Shown piece after piece: positions 1-8,025 of a stretch of 64,000 bases of DNA (positions within the stretch are counted from its first letter, which is position 1; each line of letters begins with the position of its first letter). A program made the position numbers and the translations under genes. The notes under the pieces were generated by a model. That model worked only from the letters and a program-made list of their open reading frames with translations. It ran no database searches and had not been told where the DNA came from. This DNA comes from Aeromonas bivalvium (GTDB lineage Bacteria > Pseudomonadota > Gammaproteobacteria > Enterobacterales > Aeromonadaceae): positions 1 through 64,000 of the forward strand of contig NZ_CDBT01000056.1 in the NCBI RefSeq assembly GCF_000819765.1. Reading direction: 5' to 3'.

Positions 1-140
1 ATCTGGCTTTTGCGAACGGAATGAGGAAACAAGAGACAACCGCCAGGACTGCGACTCGCCACTGGCAACTCGCTCCCTGCCTGTGGCTCCTTGTGCATGA
101 GGCGGACTCTGTCCGTCTCTCCGTCCGCTGTACCACTAAT
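1..140. other. Unassigned left edge
   Basis: This short stretch runs into the window edge and ends at a strong terminator. It may be the tail of a transcript that starts outside the window. One plus-strand frame stays open from base 2 to a stop near base 100, but it matches nothing I recognise and has no visible start. No tRNA or rRNA arm is recognisable. Confidence 0.3.
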
Positions 141-174
141 AAGAAGCCCAGTCGAAAGGCTGGGCTTCTTTTCG
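141..174 (+). terminator. Intrinsic terminator
   Basis: A 13-bp stem (141-153 with 158-170, one wobble pair) closes on a GAAA tetraloop and is followed by a T-run. It ends whatever transcript enters from the left edge. Confidence 0.8.
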
Positions 175-623
175 TTTCAAACCCCTGAAACTCCACCGTT
201 ATCATCACTAATGATCCAAGGGTATCAGTGGCTTGCCACTTGTTCCTCGGTCCCATGCCACACGCCTTCCCTAGGTTCGCCGCCATTCATTTGAGAGGTG
301 GGAAGGTCTGAAGGCCTTTTTGCTTGCCAGGGTATTTCTTGCCCGATGATGGTTCCTCCTCTGATGCTCTGGTAGAGCCATAAGGGAGGCATTGTGCTGC
401 GTGAGCGTGTCACCAGCAGGATGAGAACAGGCTCTCGCTGAAAGAGGCTGTGCTGATGAGGGGGAGCTTGTGGTGGCTATACCAATATCCTTGGCGGGTC
501 TGGCCAGAGTCTGATGGTCATAAACCCCTATAAACATAATGAGCCGACATCCCGCCGTGAGCTCAGCCAACGGTCAGTACAGTGGTGCATTGATGGCTAA
601 GGAGTGGTTCGGTGCAATGCAGA
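175..623. other. Gene-free stretch downstream of csrB
   Basis: No open frame here has a ribosome binding site or a recognisable protein. The short frames on both strands look random. The stretch lies 3' of the minus-strand csrB RNA and 3' of the plus-strand terminator, so it looks like a convergent intergenic region. I see nothing specific in it. Confidence 0.4.
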
Positions 624-1110
624 TAAGAAAAGGGGACGGCTGTGCCGTCCCCTTAAGTCGTGTCGTCCAGTCCATGAACTGCAAATGCTCCCTGCATTCC
701 CTGACTGTATCCAAATCCGTTGGATTTCCTCTTCTCGATCCTTCGAGGTGTCCTTGAGTCTTCCTGACCAGGCAACCGATCCTGATTGCCGCACTCTCTC
801 CATCCTGGAGGTGTCCGTTACCACATCCAGTGGTGTCCTTGCGTCATCCTGACAGATAGCCATCCTGACTACCTCGTCTTCATCCTGAAGCTCGTCCTAG
901 CCACATCCAGTGGCGCTTCCAAGTCGTCCAGACCTATAACCATCCGGGTTATGCCTCTCCGTCCTGGAGGTGTCCATAACCACATCCTGTGGTGATCCTT
1001 GCCGTCCTGGTGGATAACCTCCTGGTCATCCAACCTCATCCCGAGGTGTCCTTTGGCTAGTCCTTTATTCTTCTGGGCATGCATCCGTAGATGCCCACGC
1101 CGTCCTTGTG
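624..1110 (-). ncRNA. csrB: CsrB-type regulatory RNA that sequesters CsrA
   Basis: Read on the minus strand, this stretch carries more than 35 GGA triplets. Many sit in AGGA or CAGGATG contexts at the tips of small hairpins, the form bound by CsrA/RsmA. One 20-nt block around positions 780-815 (GGACACCTCCAGGATGGAGA) is identical to my recollection of E. coli CsrB. The RNA ends in a GC-rich hairpin (630-640 pairing with 644-654) followed by TTTTCTT. CsrB RNAs bind and titrate the CsrA dimer, relieving its repression or activation of target mRNAs for carbon storage, motility and virulence. The 5' end is inferred from a promoter at 1117-1144 and the 3' end from the terminator. At about 487 nt it would be longer than E. 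coli CsrB. No convincing protein overlaps it. Confidence 0.9.
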
Positions 1111-1116
1111 AAATAG

Positions 1117-1144
1117 ATAATAAGGGAACCAGGCAGGCTAACAA
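1117..1144 (-). promoter_or_regulatory. Putative sigma-70 promoter of csrB
   Basis: On the minus strand TTGTTA (1144-1139) and TATTAT (1122-1117) are separated by 16 bp. This would start transcription near 1110, just before the first GGA motif of the RNA. Confidence 0.55.
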
Positions 1145-1637
1145 GAGGGTAATGGGAGCGTCAGAATGCGAAAACGGTTTTATAAAATGATGATTCTCCT
1201 ATTTTATCGATTTGAATCAGCATGTTAGTTGGTTTCCATTGAAACTTGGCCACTCGATGAGTGGCTTGGCGTACGGCATGAAGTAGCCGAATCCTACAGG
1301 GGGTATGGACGATCTCTCACAAGGGAAAAGAAGGGCATTTTTGGTTTCAAGAGGAACTTAACACTGCATATAGATATTAAAATATTATTGAATCCGGCTG
1401 AGCGTTATTTCAGCAGATGATATGACTATGGCCAGGATGATCAGCAGGCCGAGATAGCCATTGGCAGGCACAGGTAACCGTCTCGAGATCTTTGCTGCTC
1501 ACTATGGCGAAAGCGCCGATGCCAGTCACCAAACACCCCGGCAAGCGGGCCTGCCGGGGTGTGGGATGATGGTCTGGCTGATGTGCCGGCTGACCATGCG
1601 CTGTCAGGGCTGGCGTCCGGGCTTCACTGCCTTGCCA
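1145..1637. other. Regulatory gap between csrB and the WYL regulator gene
   Basis: Apart from the csrB promoter and the candidate UvrY box, this stretch has no supported gene. It contains an AT-rich block around 1365-1395, of the kind that could bend DNA, and a GC-rich hairpin (1534-1543 with 1552-1561). On the minus strand that hairpin is followed by TTTGG, so it could be a weak terminator for the WYL gene. Confidence 0.35.
1304..1321 (-). promoter_or_regulatory. Candidate UvrY/GacA response-regulator box
   Basis: The minus strand reads TGTGAGAGATC followed by a poorly conserved second half. The first 11 bases match the 18-bp inverted repeat reported for UvrY at E. coli csrB (TGTGAGAGATCTCTTACA, from memory). 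It lies about 200 bp upstream of the inferred csrB start, similar to the E. coli spacing. The degenerate right half keeps confidence moderate. Confidence 0.4.
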
Positions 1638-2618
1638 TTAGTTGGCCCTGGTGGTCGGGTAGGCCTTGCGCAGGGACTCCGGCGCCAGTACTTCCAGGTT
1701 GCCTTCCATGTTGTTGAGCCAGTTGCGGAACTCCGGAGTGTCCTGTACTTCGGTCTCCACCACCACGCTGCGCTTGTCGTAGCGGGTCATGCGCGGGTTA
1801 TGCCCTGGTATCTGGCCATCTGCCAGGGTGGCACTGTTGGCATCGATGCGTCCGACGAAGCGGATGGGGCCGCTGACACCCTGGTAGGATTGCTCGCGGA
1901 TCAACCGTTGGATATTGAAATCCTTTGGCTGGGTGGCGCTGAAGTTGGTCAGCTCCACATCCTTGATATGGTCGAACGGTATGCCGTACACCTTGGGATC
2001 CAGCTCGGACAGGGTGCAGAGCAGGGTCGGACCATCGGCCTGGTTCAGGATGCCGAGCGGGTTGATGCGGTCGTAGCAGAGCCACACTGTGCGCTCTTTG
2101 ATGACACGCTGGATCTCGGCGCTGAACTTGCGGCCACGCCACAGGGCATCGCGGATAAGGGTACTGCGGCGGATCTCCGGGTTACCGGCGAAGGGGCGTG
2201 GAGATTGGTGCACGCTCTCGAGCCAGCGTTCTGCCAGTTCGCTCTGGCTGTCGCGGATCACCTGGCTGGCCTTGTCCACCAGAGGATTGAGTTCGGTCAG
2301 TACGCTCGCCGGCAGCAACTGGCTGGCCTGATCGCTCCAGGTCTTGAGGGCGACCGCGAGGGAGAGCGGCATGATATTGGCAAAGTCGTTGAGGCCATGG
2401 CGTTCAAAACACCAGCCGTGAGGCTTGCTGCGTTCGTCCGAGGTGAGGTCGAACAGGCCCATGCCGGACATCTCTTCCAGGTCCCGTTGCACGGTCCGCA
2501 GACTGACATGTATGCCTTCTTCTTCCAACTTAACCTGCAGTTGGCTGGCGGTCAGTTTATAGGGGCGGTGCGGGATGCAACGCGCCAAGGTCAGTTGTCG
2601 TAACAGCTTCTTGCTCAT
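1638..2618 (-). CDS. WYL-domain transcriptional regulator
   Basis: This 326-aa protein begins with a winged helix-turn-helix (SLRTVQRDLEEM at about residues 38-50), as in DeoR/HTH_11-type regulators. It continues into a WYL-type domain (region around VWLCYDRINPLGI) and a C-terminal WCX-like segment. WYL regulators sense small ligands or nucleic acids and often control defence or stress genes. The ATG at 2618 has AAGG eight bases upstream; an in-frame GTG at 2633 has no ribosome binding site. No defence or partner gene lies beside it, so its target is unknown. Two inverted repeats directly upstream suggest autoregulation. Confidence 0.75.
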   Translation of the reverse strand: MSKKLLRQLTLARCIPHRPYKLTASQLQVKLEEEGIHVSLRTVQRDLEEMSGMGLFDLTSDERSKPHGWCFERHGLNDFANIMPLSLAVALKTWSDQASQLLPASVLTELNPLVDKASQVIRDSQSELAERWLESVHQSPRPFAGNPEIRRSTLIRDALWRGRKFSAEIQRVIKERTVWLCYDRINPLGILNQADGPTLLCTLSELDPKVYGIPFDHIKDVELTNFSATQPKDFNIQRLIREQSYQGVSGPIRFVGRIDANSATLADGQIPGHNPRMTRYDKRSVVVETEVQDTPEFRNWLNNMEGNLEVLAPESLRKAYPTTRAN

Positions 2619-2665
2619 GGTGCTTGCCTTCACTGGATTAGTGTTGAGTGTATCCTAGACACCAG

Positions 2666-2708
2666 TTGCGACAGTCTATGTCGCAAGTTTTGCTGCGACA
2701 AGTGTCGC
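2666..2708. promoter_or_regulatory. Two tandem inverted repeats, probable WYL regulator operator
   Basis: A perfect repeat TTGCGACA-5-TGTCGCAA (2666-2686) is followed by GCGACA-AG-TGTCGC (2695-2708), about 25 bp centre to centre. Both share the GCGACA/TGTCGC half-site. They lie 48-90 bp upstream of the WYL regulator start, consistent with dimer binding and autoregulation. Confidence 0.6.
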
Positions 2709-2930
2709 CATTTTCATACAGCTCCAGTTAAGATGATGATTTAAATCTATTTATTAGTGATTTATCGCGCGATAGGTACTGAAAATTAGTGCGCGTTCCC
2801 CCCTGAACCGGGGACGGGCGCGGCTGTTTTCGAAACGAGGAGGACGGCAGGAGGCGCGATGTCGAGCACTGGAGGAAAGGGGAGGCGGGCAGGTTGCCAG
2901 GGTGGAGGGGGGGCCAGGCCCCCCTTGCCG
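2709..2930. other. Gap downstream of sirB2
   Basis: No gene is supported here. It holds an AT-rich start (2709-2770) and then a GGA- and G-rich stretch (2830-2900). A G/C hairpin near 2905-2925 could end minus-strand sirB2 transcripts, but it lacks a clear T-run. Confidence 0.35.
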
Positions 2931-3317
2931 TCAGGAGAGCCAGGCCCAGGGGGATTTGCTGATGGCGACGCCCATGATGTAGTTGAACACCAGCAGGGCG
3001 GCGATCCCGGCGATCACTTTCTGTTTGCGGTCGGGGCGTTTGAGCGCCATGGCTCCGAGGCCGATGTAGACCACCAGGGCGATGATCTTGGCCATCAGCC
3101 AGGGTTGGGAGCCTGGGCTCATCTGCAGGGTGATCGCCAGCAGGATCCCGGCCAGCAGCAACAGGGTGTCGTTGACATGGGGCAGTATCTTGAGCCAGCG
3201 GCGCTGCAGCAGGGGATGCTCGTTGATGGCGAGGGCCCAGCGGTAGATGAACAGCAGTATGCTGATGACGGCTAGGGTCATGTGGAGATGTTTGAGCAGG
3301 GGGTAATAGGCAATCAT
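2931..3317 (-). CDS. SirB2-family membrane protein
   Basis: This 128-aa protein has four predicted transmembrane helices (about 8-28, 44-64, 72-92, 100-120). It matches the SirB2 family, the length and topology of proteins named for the Salmonella sirB locus. The molecular function is not established. Its ATG overlaps the stop of kefB by four bases, so the two are translationally coupled in one operon. This link with potassium efflux could reflect a shared role at the membrane, but that is inference. Confidence 0.8.
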   Translation of the reverse strand: MIAYYPLLKHLHMTLAVISILLFIYRWALAINEHPLLQRRWLKILPHVNDTLLLLAGILLAITLQMSPGSQPWLMAKIIALVVYIGLGAMALKRPDRKQKVIAGIAALLVFNYIMGVAISKSPWAWLS

Positions 3318-5170
3318 CTTGCTTCCTTGTCTTGGTTGGGGAGGCCGCTATTCCAGTTGTGAGCATGGACATGCTCCGGCCCGAGCTGATCGTCTCGCAG
3401 CAGGTCGGAGAGAATGTCCCGGTACTGCAGGCTCTTGTTGATATAAGTGTGTTCGTCATCCAGGTAATTCACCTGCTCGCGCAACAACCGGTTGTCATGG
3501 CGCTTGAACATCTGCCCGGCACGCCAGGCCTGATTGGCCCGAAAACCCAGGTTGGTGAGGGCTTCCACCCCCAGATCCACCGCCGAGCCCAGGGTCTCGC
3601 GGAACACATTGTCGACCCCGGTGCGCAGGATATTGTGGGCATGGGGTCTGTCCTGGGCCCGCGCCAGTATCTTAAGGTGCGGGAAGTGTTTCTTCACCAT
3701 CTCGATGACGGCGAGGGAGGTGACGGGATCATTGATGGAGAGTACCAGCAGTCTGGCCTTGTGGGCACCGGCGGCGTGCAGCAGGTCGAGCCGGCTCGCA
3801 TCCCCATAGAACACCTGGTAACCGAACTTGCGCAGCGTCTCTATCTGGCTGGCATCCTGCTCCAGTATGGTGGTGCCTATGCCGTGGCCGTGCAGCAGGC
3901 GGCCCACTATCTGACCGAAGCGACCGAAACCGGCAATGATCACCGGATTGTCCAGGGCCTGGGGCTGCTCGTGCTCGGGCGCGTCCGGCTGGCTGCGATA
4001 GTCGAACCAGGGCTGGATCACCCTGTCATTGAGGATCAGCAGCAGAGGCGTCAGCGCCATGGAGAGCGCCACCACCAGGGTCAGCAGGGCGATCATCTCC
4101 TGGGGGAGTACCCGGTTCTGGCTGGCGAAGGAGAAGAGCACGAAGGCAAACTCCCCTCCCTGGGCCAGGGCGAGGGAGAAGGTCCAGCGCTGGCTCGGCG
4201 AGACCCTCAGCAGCAGGCCTATCACCATCAGCACCAGCCACTTGAGGGCCATCAGCCCTATCACCAGGGTCGGGATCAGGATGGGGTGTTCGGCAAATAG
4301 ACCGAAGTTGATGCCGGCACCCACCGACATGAAGAAGAGGCCAAGCAGCAAGCCCTTGAAGGGGTCAATGTCTGCCTCCAGCTCGTGGCGATACTCACTG
4401 TCGGCGAGCACCACCCCGGCCAGGAAGGAGCCGAGGGCGGGAGAGAGCCCCACCGACTCCATCAGGACGGCGATGCCGATCACCAGCAGCAGGGCGGCGG
4501 CCACGAAGATCTCCCTCATGTGGGACTGGGCGATGGCGCGAAACACGGGGCGCATCAGGTAGCGGCCGCCAAACACTATGCCGGCGATGGCGGCGGCCAC
4601 CAGCAGGCCGTGTTGCCAGCCCGTCAGCCCGCTCTCATCGCTCTGGGTGATCGGCGCCATGGCGAGCAGGGGCAGCAGCGCCAGTATGGGGATGACGGCG
4701 ATGTCCTGGAACAGGAGCACGGCGAAGGCGGAGCGGCCACTTTCGCTCTGCATCTGCTTACGCTCCTGCAGACTCTGCAGCACGATGGCGGTGGAGGAGA
4801 GCGCCAGGATGAGGCCGATGGCTACCCCCTGCTGCCAGGGCAGACCGACGAGAACGGCGACCCCGGCCAGGGCGGCGGTCGACAGTATGACCTGCAGGCC
4901 CCCGGTTCCCAGTATGGGTCCCTTGAGCTGCCAGAGCAGGGCGGGCTTGAGCTCCAGACCGACCAGGAACAGCATCAGCACCACGCCGAATTCGGCGAAG
5001 TGCATCACGTCCTGCCGCTCCCCCACCAGGCCGAGCAGGAAGGGCCCTATCACTATGCCCGCCAGCAGATAGCCGAGCACGGACCCCAGACCCCAGCGTT
5101 TGGCCAGGGGCACGGCGATGACGGCGGCGGAGAGGTAGATGAAGGCGTCAAACAGTATGCCGTGTCCCAT
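3314..5170 (-). CDS. kefB: Glutathione-gated potassium/proton antiporter KefB/KefC-type
   Basis: This 618-aa inner-membrane protein has an N-terminal monovalent cation/proton antiporter domain of about 12 helices (residues 1-385). A cytoplasmic RCK_N nucleotide-binding domain follows (GFGRFG at about 415) with a tail to the C terminus. The family exports K+ in exchange for protons when glutathione adducts of electrophiles bind, acidifying the cytoplasm as protection. The start was set at ATG 5170, overlapping the kefG stop (TGATG), because the longer open frame upstream is only a kefG shadow. The kefG partner favours KefB over KefC. Confidence 0.88.
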   Translation of the reverse strand: MGHGILFDAFIYLSAAVIAVPLAKRWGLGSVLGYLLAGIVIGPFLLGLVGERQDVMHFAEFGVVLMLFLVGLELKPALLWQLKGPILGTGGLQVILSTAALAGVAVLVGLPWQQGVAIGLILALSSTAIVLQSLQERKQMQSESGRSAFAVLLFQDIAVIPILALLPLLAMAPITQSDESGLTGWQHGLLVAAAIAGIVFGGRYLMRPVFRAIAQSHMREIFVAAALLLVIGIAVLMESVGLSPALGSFLAGVVLADSEYRHELEADIDPFKGLLLGLFFMSVGAGINFGLFAEHPILIPTLVIGLMALKWLVLMVIGLLLRVSPSQRWTFSLALAQGGEFAFVLFSFASQNRVLPQEMIALLTLVVALSMALTPLLLILNDRVIQPWFDYRSQPDAPEHEQPQALDNPVIIAGFGRFGQIVGRLLHGHGIGTTILEQDASQIETLRKFGYQVFYGDASRLDLLHAAGAHKARLLVLSINDPVTSLAVIEMVKKHFPHLKILARAQDRPHAHNILRTGVDNVFRETLGSAVDLGVEALTNLGFRANQAWRAGQMFKRHDNRLLREQVNYLDDEHTYINKSLQYRDILSDLLRDDQLGPEHVHAHNWNSGLPNQDKEAR

Positions 5171-5766
5171 CAGATGGCCTCCAGCAGATCGCGCAGGTAG
5201 TCGACCCCGGCCAGCTGGGCCGGGCTGAGCCGCTCGTCGCGCAGGGCCAGCAGCAGCTGGCGGTAGTCCTGGCCGCAGCGGCGCAGCGCCTCGGGATCCT
5301 TGAGCTTGTGAAAGGAGTGGAGCACGAAGGGTGGCAGCCAGTGCATGCCGCACAGCCGCGCCGTCTGGCTGAAGGGGCGCAGGAAATCGAGCAGCGGGCT
5401 GCTGTTGTAACCCGCCTCGCAATAGGATTCGGGGGCCCCTCCCGTGGTGATGGCGGAGAGCCACTGCTTGCCCGCCAGGCCATTGGCCTCTGGGCCATAG
5501 GCGTAACCGTACTCCAGCACCAGGTCCAGCCACTCCTTCATGATGGCGGGACAGGAGTACCAGTAGAGGGGGTGCTGGAAGACGATGATGTCATGCTCGG
5601 CGAGCAGGGCCTGCTCGCGCTTGACGTCGATCAGCAGGTCGGGATAGTGCTGGTAGAGGTCGTGGACCCGTATCCCCTCCAGGTTCGAGATGGCCAGCAG
5701 CAGCTCGCGATTGGCCCTGGATCGCTGCAGGGCGGGGTGAGAGAAGATCACCAGAATGCGTTTCAT
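5170..5766 (-). CDS. kefG: KefG-like quinone oxidoreductase, ancillary subunit of KefB
   Basis: This 198-aa flavodoxin-like protein starts with MKRILVIFSHPALQRSRAN, the FMN-binding opening of the NQO1/KefF/KefG family. It contains the family motif FQHPLYWYSCPAIMKEWLD (about residues 63-81). KefF and KefG bind the cytosolic face of their Kef antiporter and are needed for full efflux activity; they also reduce quinones and electrophiles. The stop overlaps the kefB start by one base, showing translational coupling. The KefG label rather than KefF rests on its pairing with a kefB-like gene. Confidence 0.85.
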   Translation of the reverse strand: MKRILVIFSHPALQRSRANRELLLAISNLEGIRVHDLYQHYPDLLIDVKREQALLAEHDIIVFQHPLYWYSCPAIMKEWLDLVLEYGYAYGPEANGLAGKQWLSAITTGGAPESYCEAGYNSSPLLDFLRPFSQTARLCGMHWLPPFVLHSFHKLKDPEALRRCGQDYRQLLLALRDERLSPAQLAGVDYLRDLLEAI

Positions 5767-5805
5767 AGGGTCATGACCTGGGGCATGGAGTTGGGTGGAA
5801 ACTTA

Positions 5806-6648
5806 TCAAGAAGCCGGCGGCGCGGCTAGTTCGGGGATCAGGGCGGCCAGGGCCGGGCTCAGGGTCTGGCGGGCCGGATAGCAGAGCCCGATACGACGAA
5901 ACATCCGCGGCCCGTGCAGGGGGACGCAGCGCAAGGCGGGCTCCTCTTCGATCAGGCCGTCTGGCAAAAAACTGATGCCGACCCCCGCCAGGACCAGGGC
6001 CAGTACCAGTCCCTTGCTCTGGGCCCTGGCCACCAGGTTGAGGGTGAGCCGGTCGCAGGCGAGCAAGCCCAGGGTCTGCTGGTGCGCCTCGCAGGGAGGG
6101 CACTCGATGAAATCCTGATCCTGCAGCTCGTGAAGCTCGACCCGATCGCGCCGGGCGAAGGGGTGAGCTGCGGGCACGCACAAGACATAGTCCTCCTCCC
6201 ACAGGGGCAGGAAGATCTCGTCTTCCCGTCGCAGCACATCCAGGGTCAGCCGGGCGTCGGCCGGGGTCTCCTGGTCGGACAGGGTCAGATCCAGGGAGGG
6301 GAGGTGGCCCCGGATCCGACGCAGCAGGTCGGCGAGGCGACGCTTGCTCAAGTCCGGCATCACGGCGAGGTTGAGGCGGGCCAGGCTCGCCTTCTGGCGA
6401 AACAGCTCCGGCAGGCGACGCGCCTCCTCCACCAGTTTGACTGCATGGGGATAGAGGTAGTGGGCGGGGGGCAGGGCCTCCACCCCTCTCTTGCCGCGCA
6501 GGAACAGGCTATCCCCCAGGCTCTCCTCCAGCTGGCGCAGACCGGCGGAGAGAGAGGGTTGGCTGACGTGGCAGCACTGGGCGGCGGCAGTGATGTTCTT
6601 CTGCTCGTAGATGGCGATGAAAAAGCGCAGCAGTCTCAGGTCAAGCAT
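5806..6648 (-). CDS. LysR-family transcriptional regulator
   Basis: This 280-aa protein has the LysR winged helix-turn-helix at residues 2-60 (NITAAAQCCHVSQPSLSAGL) and a substrate-binding regulatory domain from about 90. It resembles OxyR-like members in its opening (MLDLRLLRFFIAIYEQKNIT), but the two redox cysteines of OxyR are not clearly placed. It lies 39 bp upstream of kefG on the same strand and is divergent from a short-chain dehydrogenase. It could control either, perhaps in response to electrophiles. The inducer is unknown. Confidence 0.85.
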   Translation of the reverse strand: MLDLRLLRFFIAIYEQKNITAAAQCCHVSQPSLSAGLRQLEESLGDSLFLRGKRGVEALPPAHYLYPHAVKLVEEARRLPELFRQKASLARLNLAVMPDLSKRRLADLLRRIRGHLPSLDLTLSDQETPADARLTLDVLRREDEIFLPLWEEDYVLCVPAAHPFARRDRVELHELQDQDFIECPPCEAHQQTLGLLACDRLTLNLVARAQSKGLVLALVLAGVGISFLPDGLIEEEPALRCVPLHGPRMFRRIGLCYPARQTLSPALAALIPELAAPPAS

Positions 6649-6662
6649 GGGTTGCCATAGGT

Positions 6663-6687
6663 ATTTCGTATGATAGTTAGCGGAAAT
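6663..6687. promoter_or_regulatory. Imperfect dyad in the LysR/dehydrogenase divergent promoter
   Basis: ATTTC (6663-6667) and GAAAT (6683-6687) form an inverted repeat 15 bp apart between two divergent starts, the typical location for a LysR-type binding site. The assignment to the adjacent LysR protein is inference. Confidence 0.35.
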
Positions 6688-6779
6688 CTATATTTTTCGC
6701 CGATGGATGGCGCGACTATAGTGAATGGACTCAGCGCTGACCAGCCCTTTCATCTCATCTGAAACATAAGGAAGACCCC

Positions 6780-7502
6780 ATGTCCCAGCCCCTCGTCGTC
6801 GTGACCGGCGCCTCCTCAGGCATTGGTGCCGCGATAGCCCGCGCCTTCTCGGACGCTGGCCACCCCCTGCTGCTGCTGGCGCGTCGTGTCGCTCCCATGG
6901 AGGCCCTCGCCCTGCCAGACAGCCTCTGCCTGTCACTCGATGTGACGGATACAGCAGCCTTTCGCGCGGCCATCGAGCAGGCAGAGGCGCGTTTCGGCCC
7001 GGTTGGCTGCCTGGTGAACAATGCCGGCGTCATGCTGCTCGGTCAGGCGGACACCCAGGATCCGGCCCAGTGGCAGCAGATGCTCAACATCAATGTGATG
7101 GGGGTGCTCAACGGCGTCCATGCTGTGCTGGCAGGGATGAAGGCAAGGCGCAGCGGCACCATCATCAACATCAGCTCCATCGCCGGACGCAAGACCTTCG
7201 CCAATCACGCCGCCTATTGTGCCACCAAGTTCGCGGTCCATGCCCTGACCGAGAACATCCGGGAGGAGGTGGCCGATTTGGGGGTGCGCATGGTGACCAT
7301 AGCGCCGGGCGCGGCGGAGACGGAATTGCTCAGCCATACCACGGACGAGGAGATCAAGGCCGGTTACCACGGCTGGAAGGAGAGCATGGGTGGCGTCATC
7401 GCCCCCGAGGTGATCGCCGAGGCCGCGCTCTACGCCTGGCGCCAGCCAGCCAGCGTCTGCGTGCGCGAGATAGTGCTGGCCGCAACCCGCCAGCAGCCCT
7501 GA
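6780..7502 (+). CDS. Short-chain dehydrogenase/reductase
   Basis: This 240-aa protein is a classical SDR. It has the nucleotide-binding motif TGASSGIG (residues 9-16), NNAG (80-83), the catalytic serine in ISS (131-133), and Tyr146-x3-Lys150 (YCATK). The length fits the 250-aa classical group, close to YdfG/clavaldehyde-type oxidoreductases. It is transcribed divergently from the LysR gene beside kefG, so a role in reducing reactive carbonyls is plausible but not shown. The substrate is unknown. Confidence 0.85.
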   Translation: MSQPLVVVTGASSGIGAAIARAFSDAGHPLLLLARRVAPMEALALPDSLCLSLDVTDTAAFRAAIEQAEARFGPVGCLVNNAGVMLLGQADTQDPAQWQQMLNINVMGVLNGVHAVLAGMKARRSGTIINISSIAGRKTFANHAAYCATKFAVHALTENIREEVADLGVRMVTIAPGAAETELLSHTTDEEIKAGYHGWKESMGGVIAPEVIAEAALYAWRQPASVCVREIVLAATRQQP

Positions 7503-7635
7503 CGCCCTGGATGGCAGGGGCGTGGCACCAACTTGCCTGCGACCTGATCCCGATCAAGGGTTGCCCCGTCGGCGCCCTTGACCTTACCCCGGGGGGGCGG
7601 GTTAGCATGAGCCATCTTCTGCCTCAGAGCCGCCC

Positions 7636-7956
7636 ATGTTGCTGACCCCCCGCCAATTCGACCACGCCCGCCGCTGGCTGCCCCTCTGGGGTCTGCTGCT
7701 GGTGCTGATGTCGTTTGGCAGCCGGGCCGCCGCGGATCTCTGTACCCTGACTCCCCATTGCAGCGAGTCCGAACGCAGCCTGGAAAAGGCCATGCCCTGC
7801 GGCAGCTTCACGACCGTGCTGGCCATGAGCCTGGTGAGCAGCGATAGCCTGATCCTGGCCGCGCTGGCTCCGGCCGCCCCCGATTTTCTCTCCCCCTCCC
7901 TCTATGTGCCCCAGCCGCCGCTGGAGCGACTCGAGCGCCCACCCCGTTCTCTCTGA
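7636..7956 (+). CDS. Small exported or membrane-anchored hypothetical protein
   Basis: The 106-aa product has an N-terminal hydrophobic segment after basic residues (about 14-31), which reads as a signal peptide or anchor. Next come two Cys in DLCTLTPHCSES (about 35-46), a second hydrophobic stretch (60-75) and a proline-rich tail. I do not recognise the family; its overall plan recalls small proteins found near copper genes. It lies 69 bp upstream of the DUF411 gene and probably shares its transcript. The ribosome binding site is weak. Confidence 0.55.
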   Translation: MLLTPRQFDHARRWLPLWGLLLVLMSFGSRAAADLCTLTPHCSESERSLEKAMPCGSFTTVLAMSLVSSDSLILAALAPAAPDFLSPSLYVPQPPLERLERPPRSL

Positions 7957-8025
7957 TGTGATCCTGACCCCTGCCGGGGTCCCGGGTTTCCAGTTCGAAT
8001 CGACACAACATCAGACGAGGTCCCT

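Noticed and set aside
1-140. Possible tRNA or 5S rRNA end before the first terminator
   Set aside because: No T-arm, no acceptor stem and no 5S consensus could be found.
869-1144. A 91-aa open frame within the csrB stretch
   Set aside because: The GGA-hairpin pattern and terminator explain the sequence as RNA, and the peptide resembles no protein.
1461-2603. A 380-aa plus-strand open frame opposite the WYL regulator gene
   Set aside because: The minus-strand WYL protein has recognisable domains and operators; the plus frame does not.
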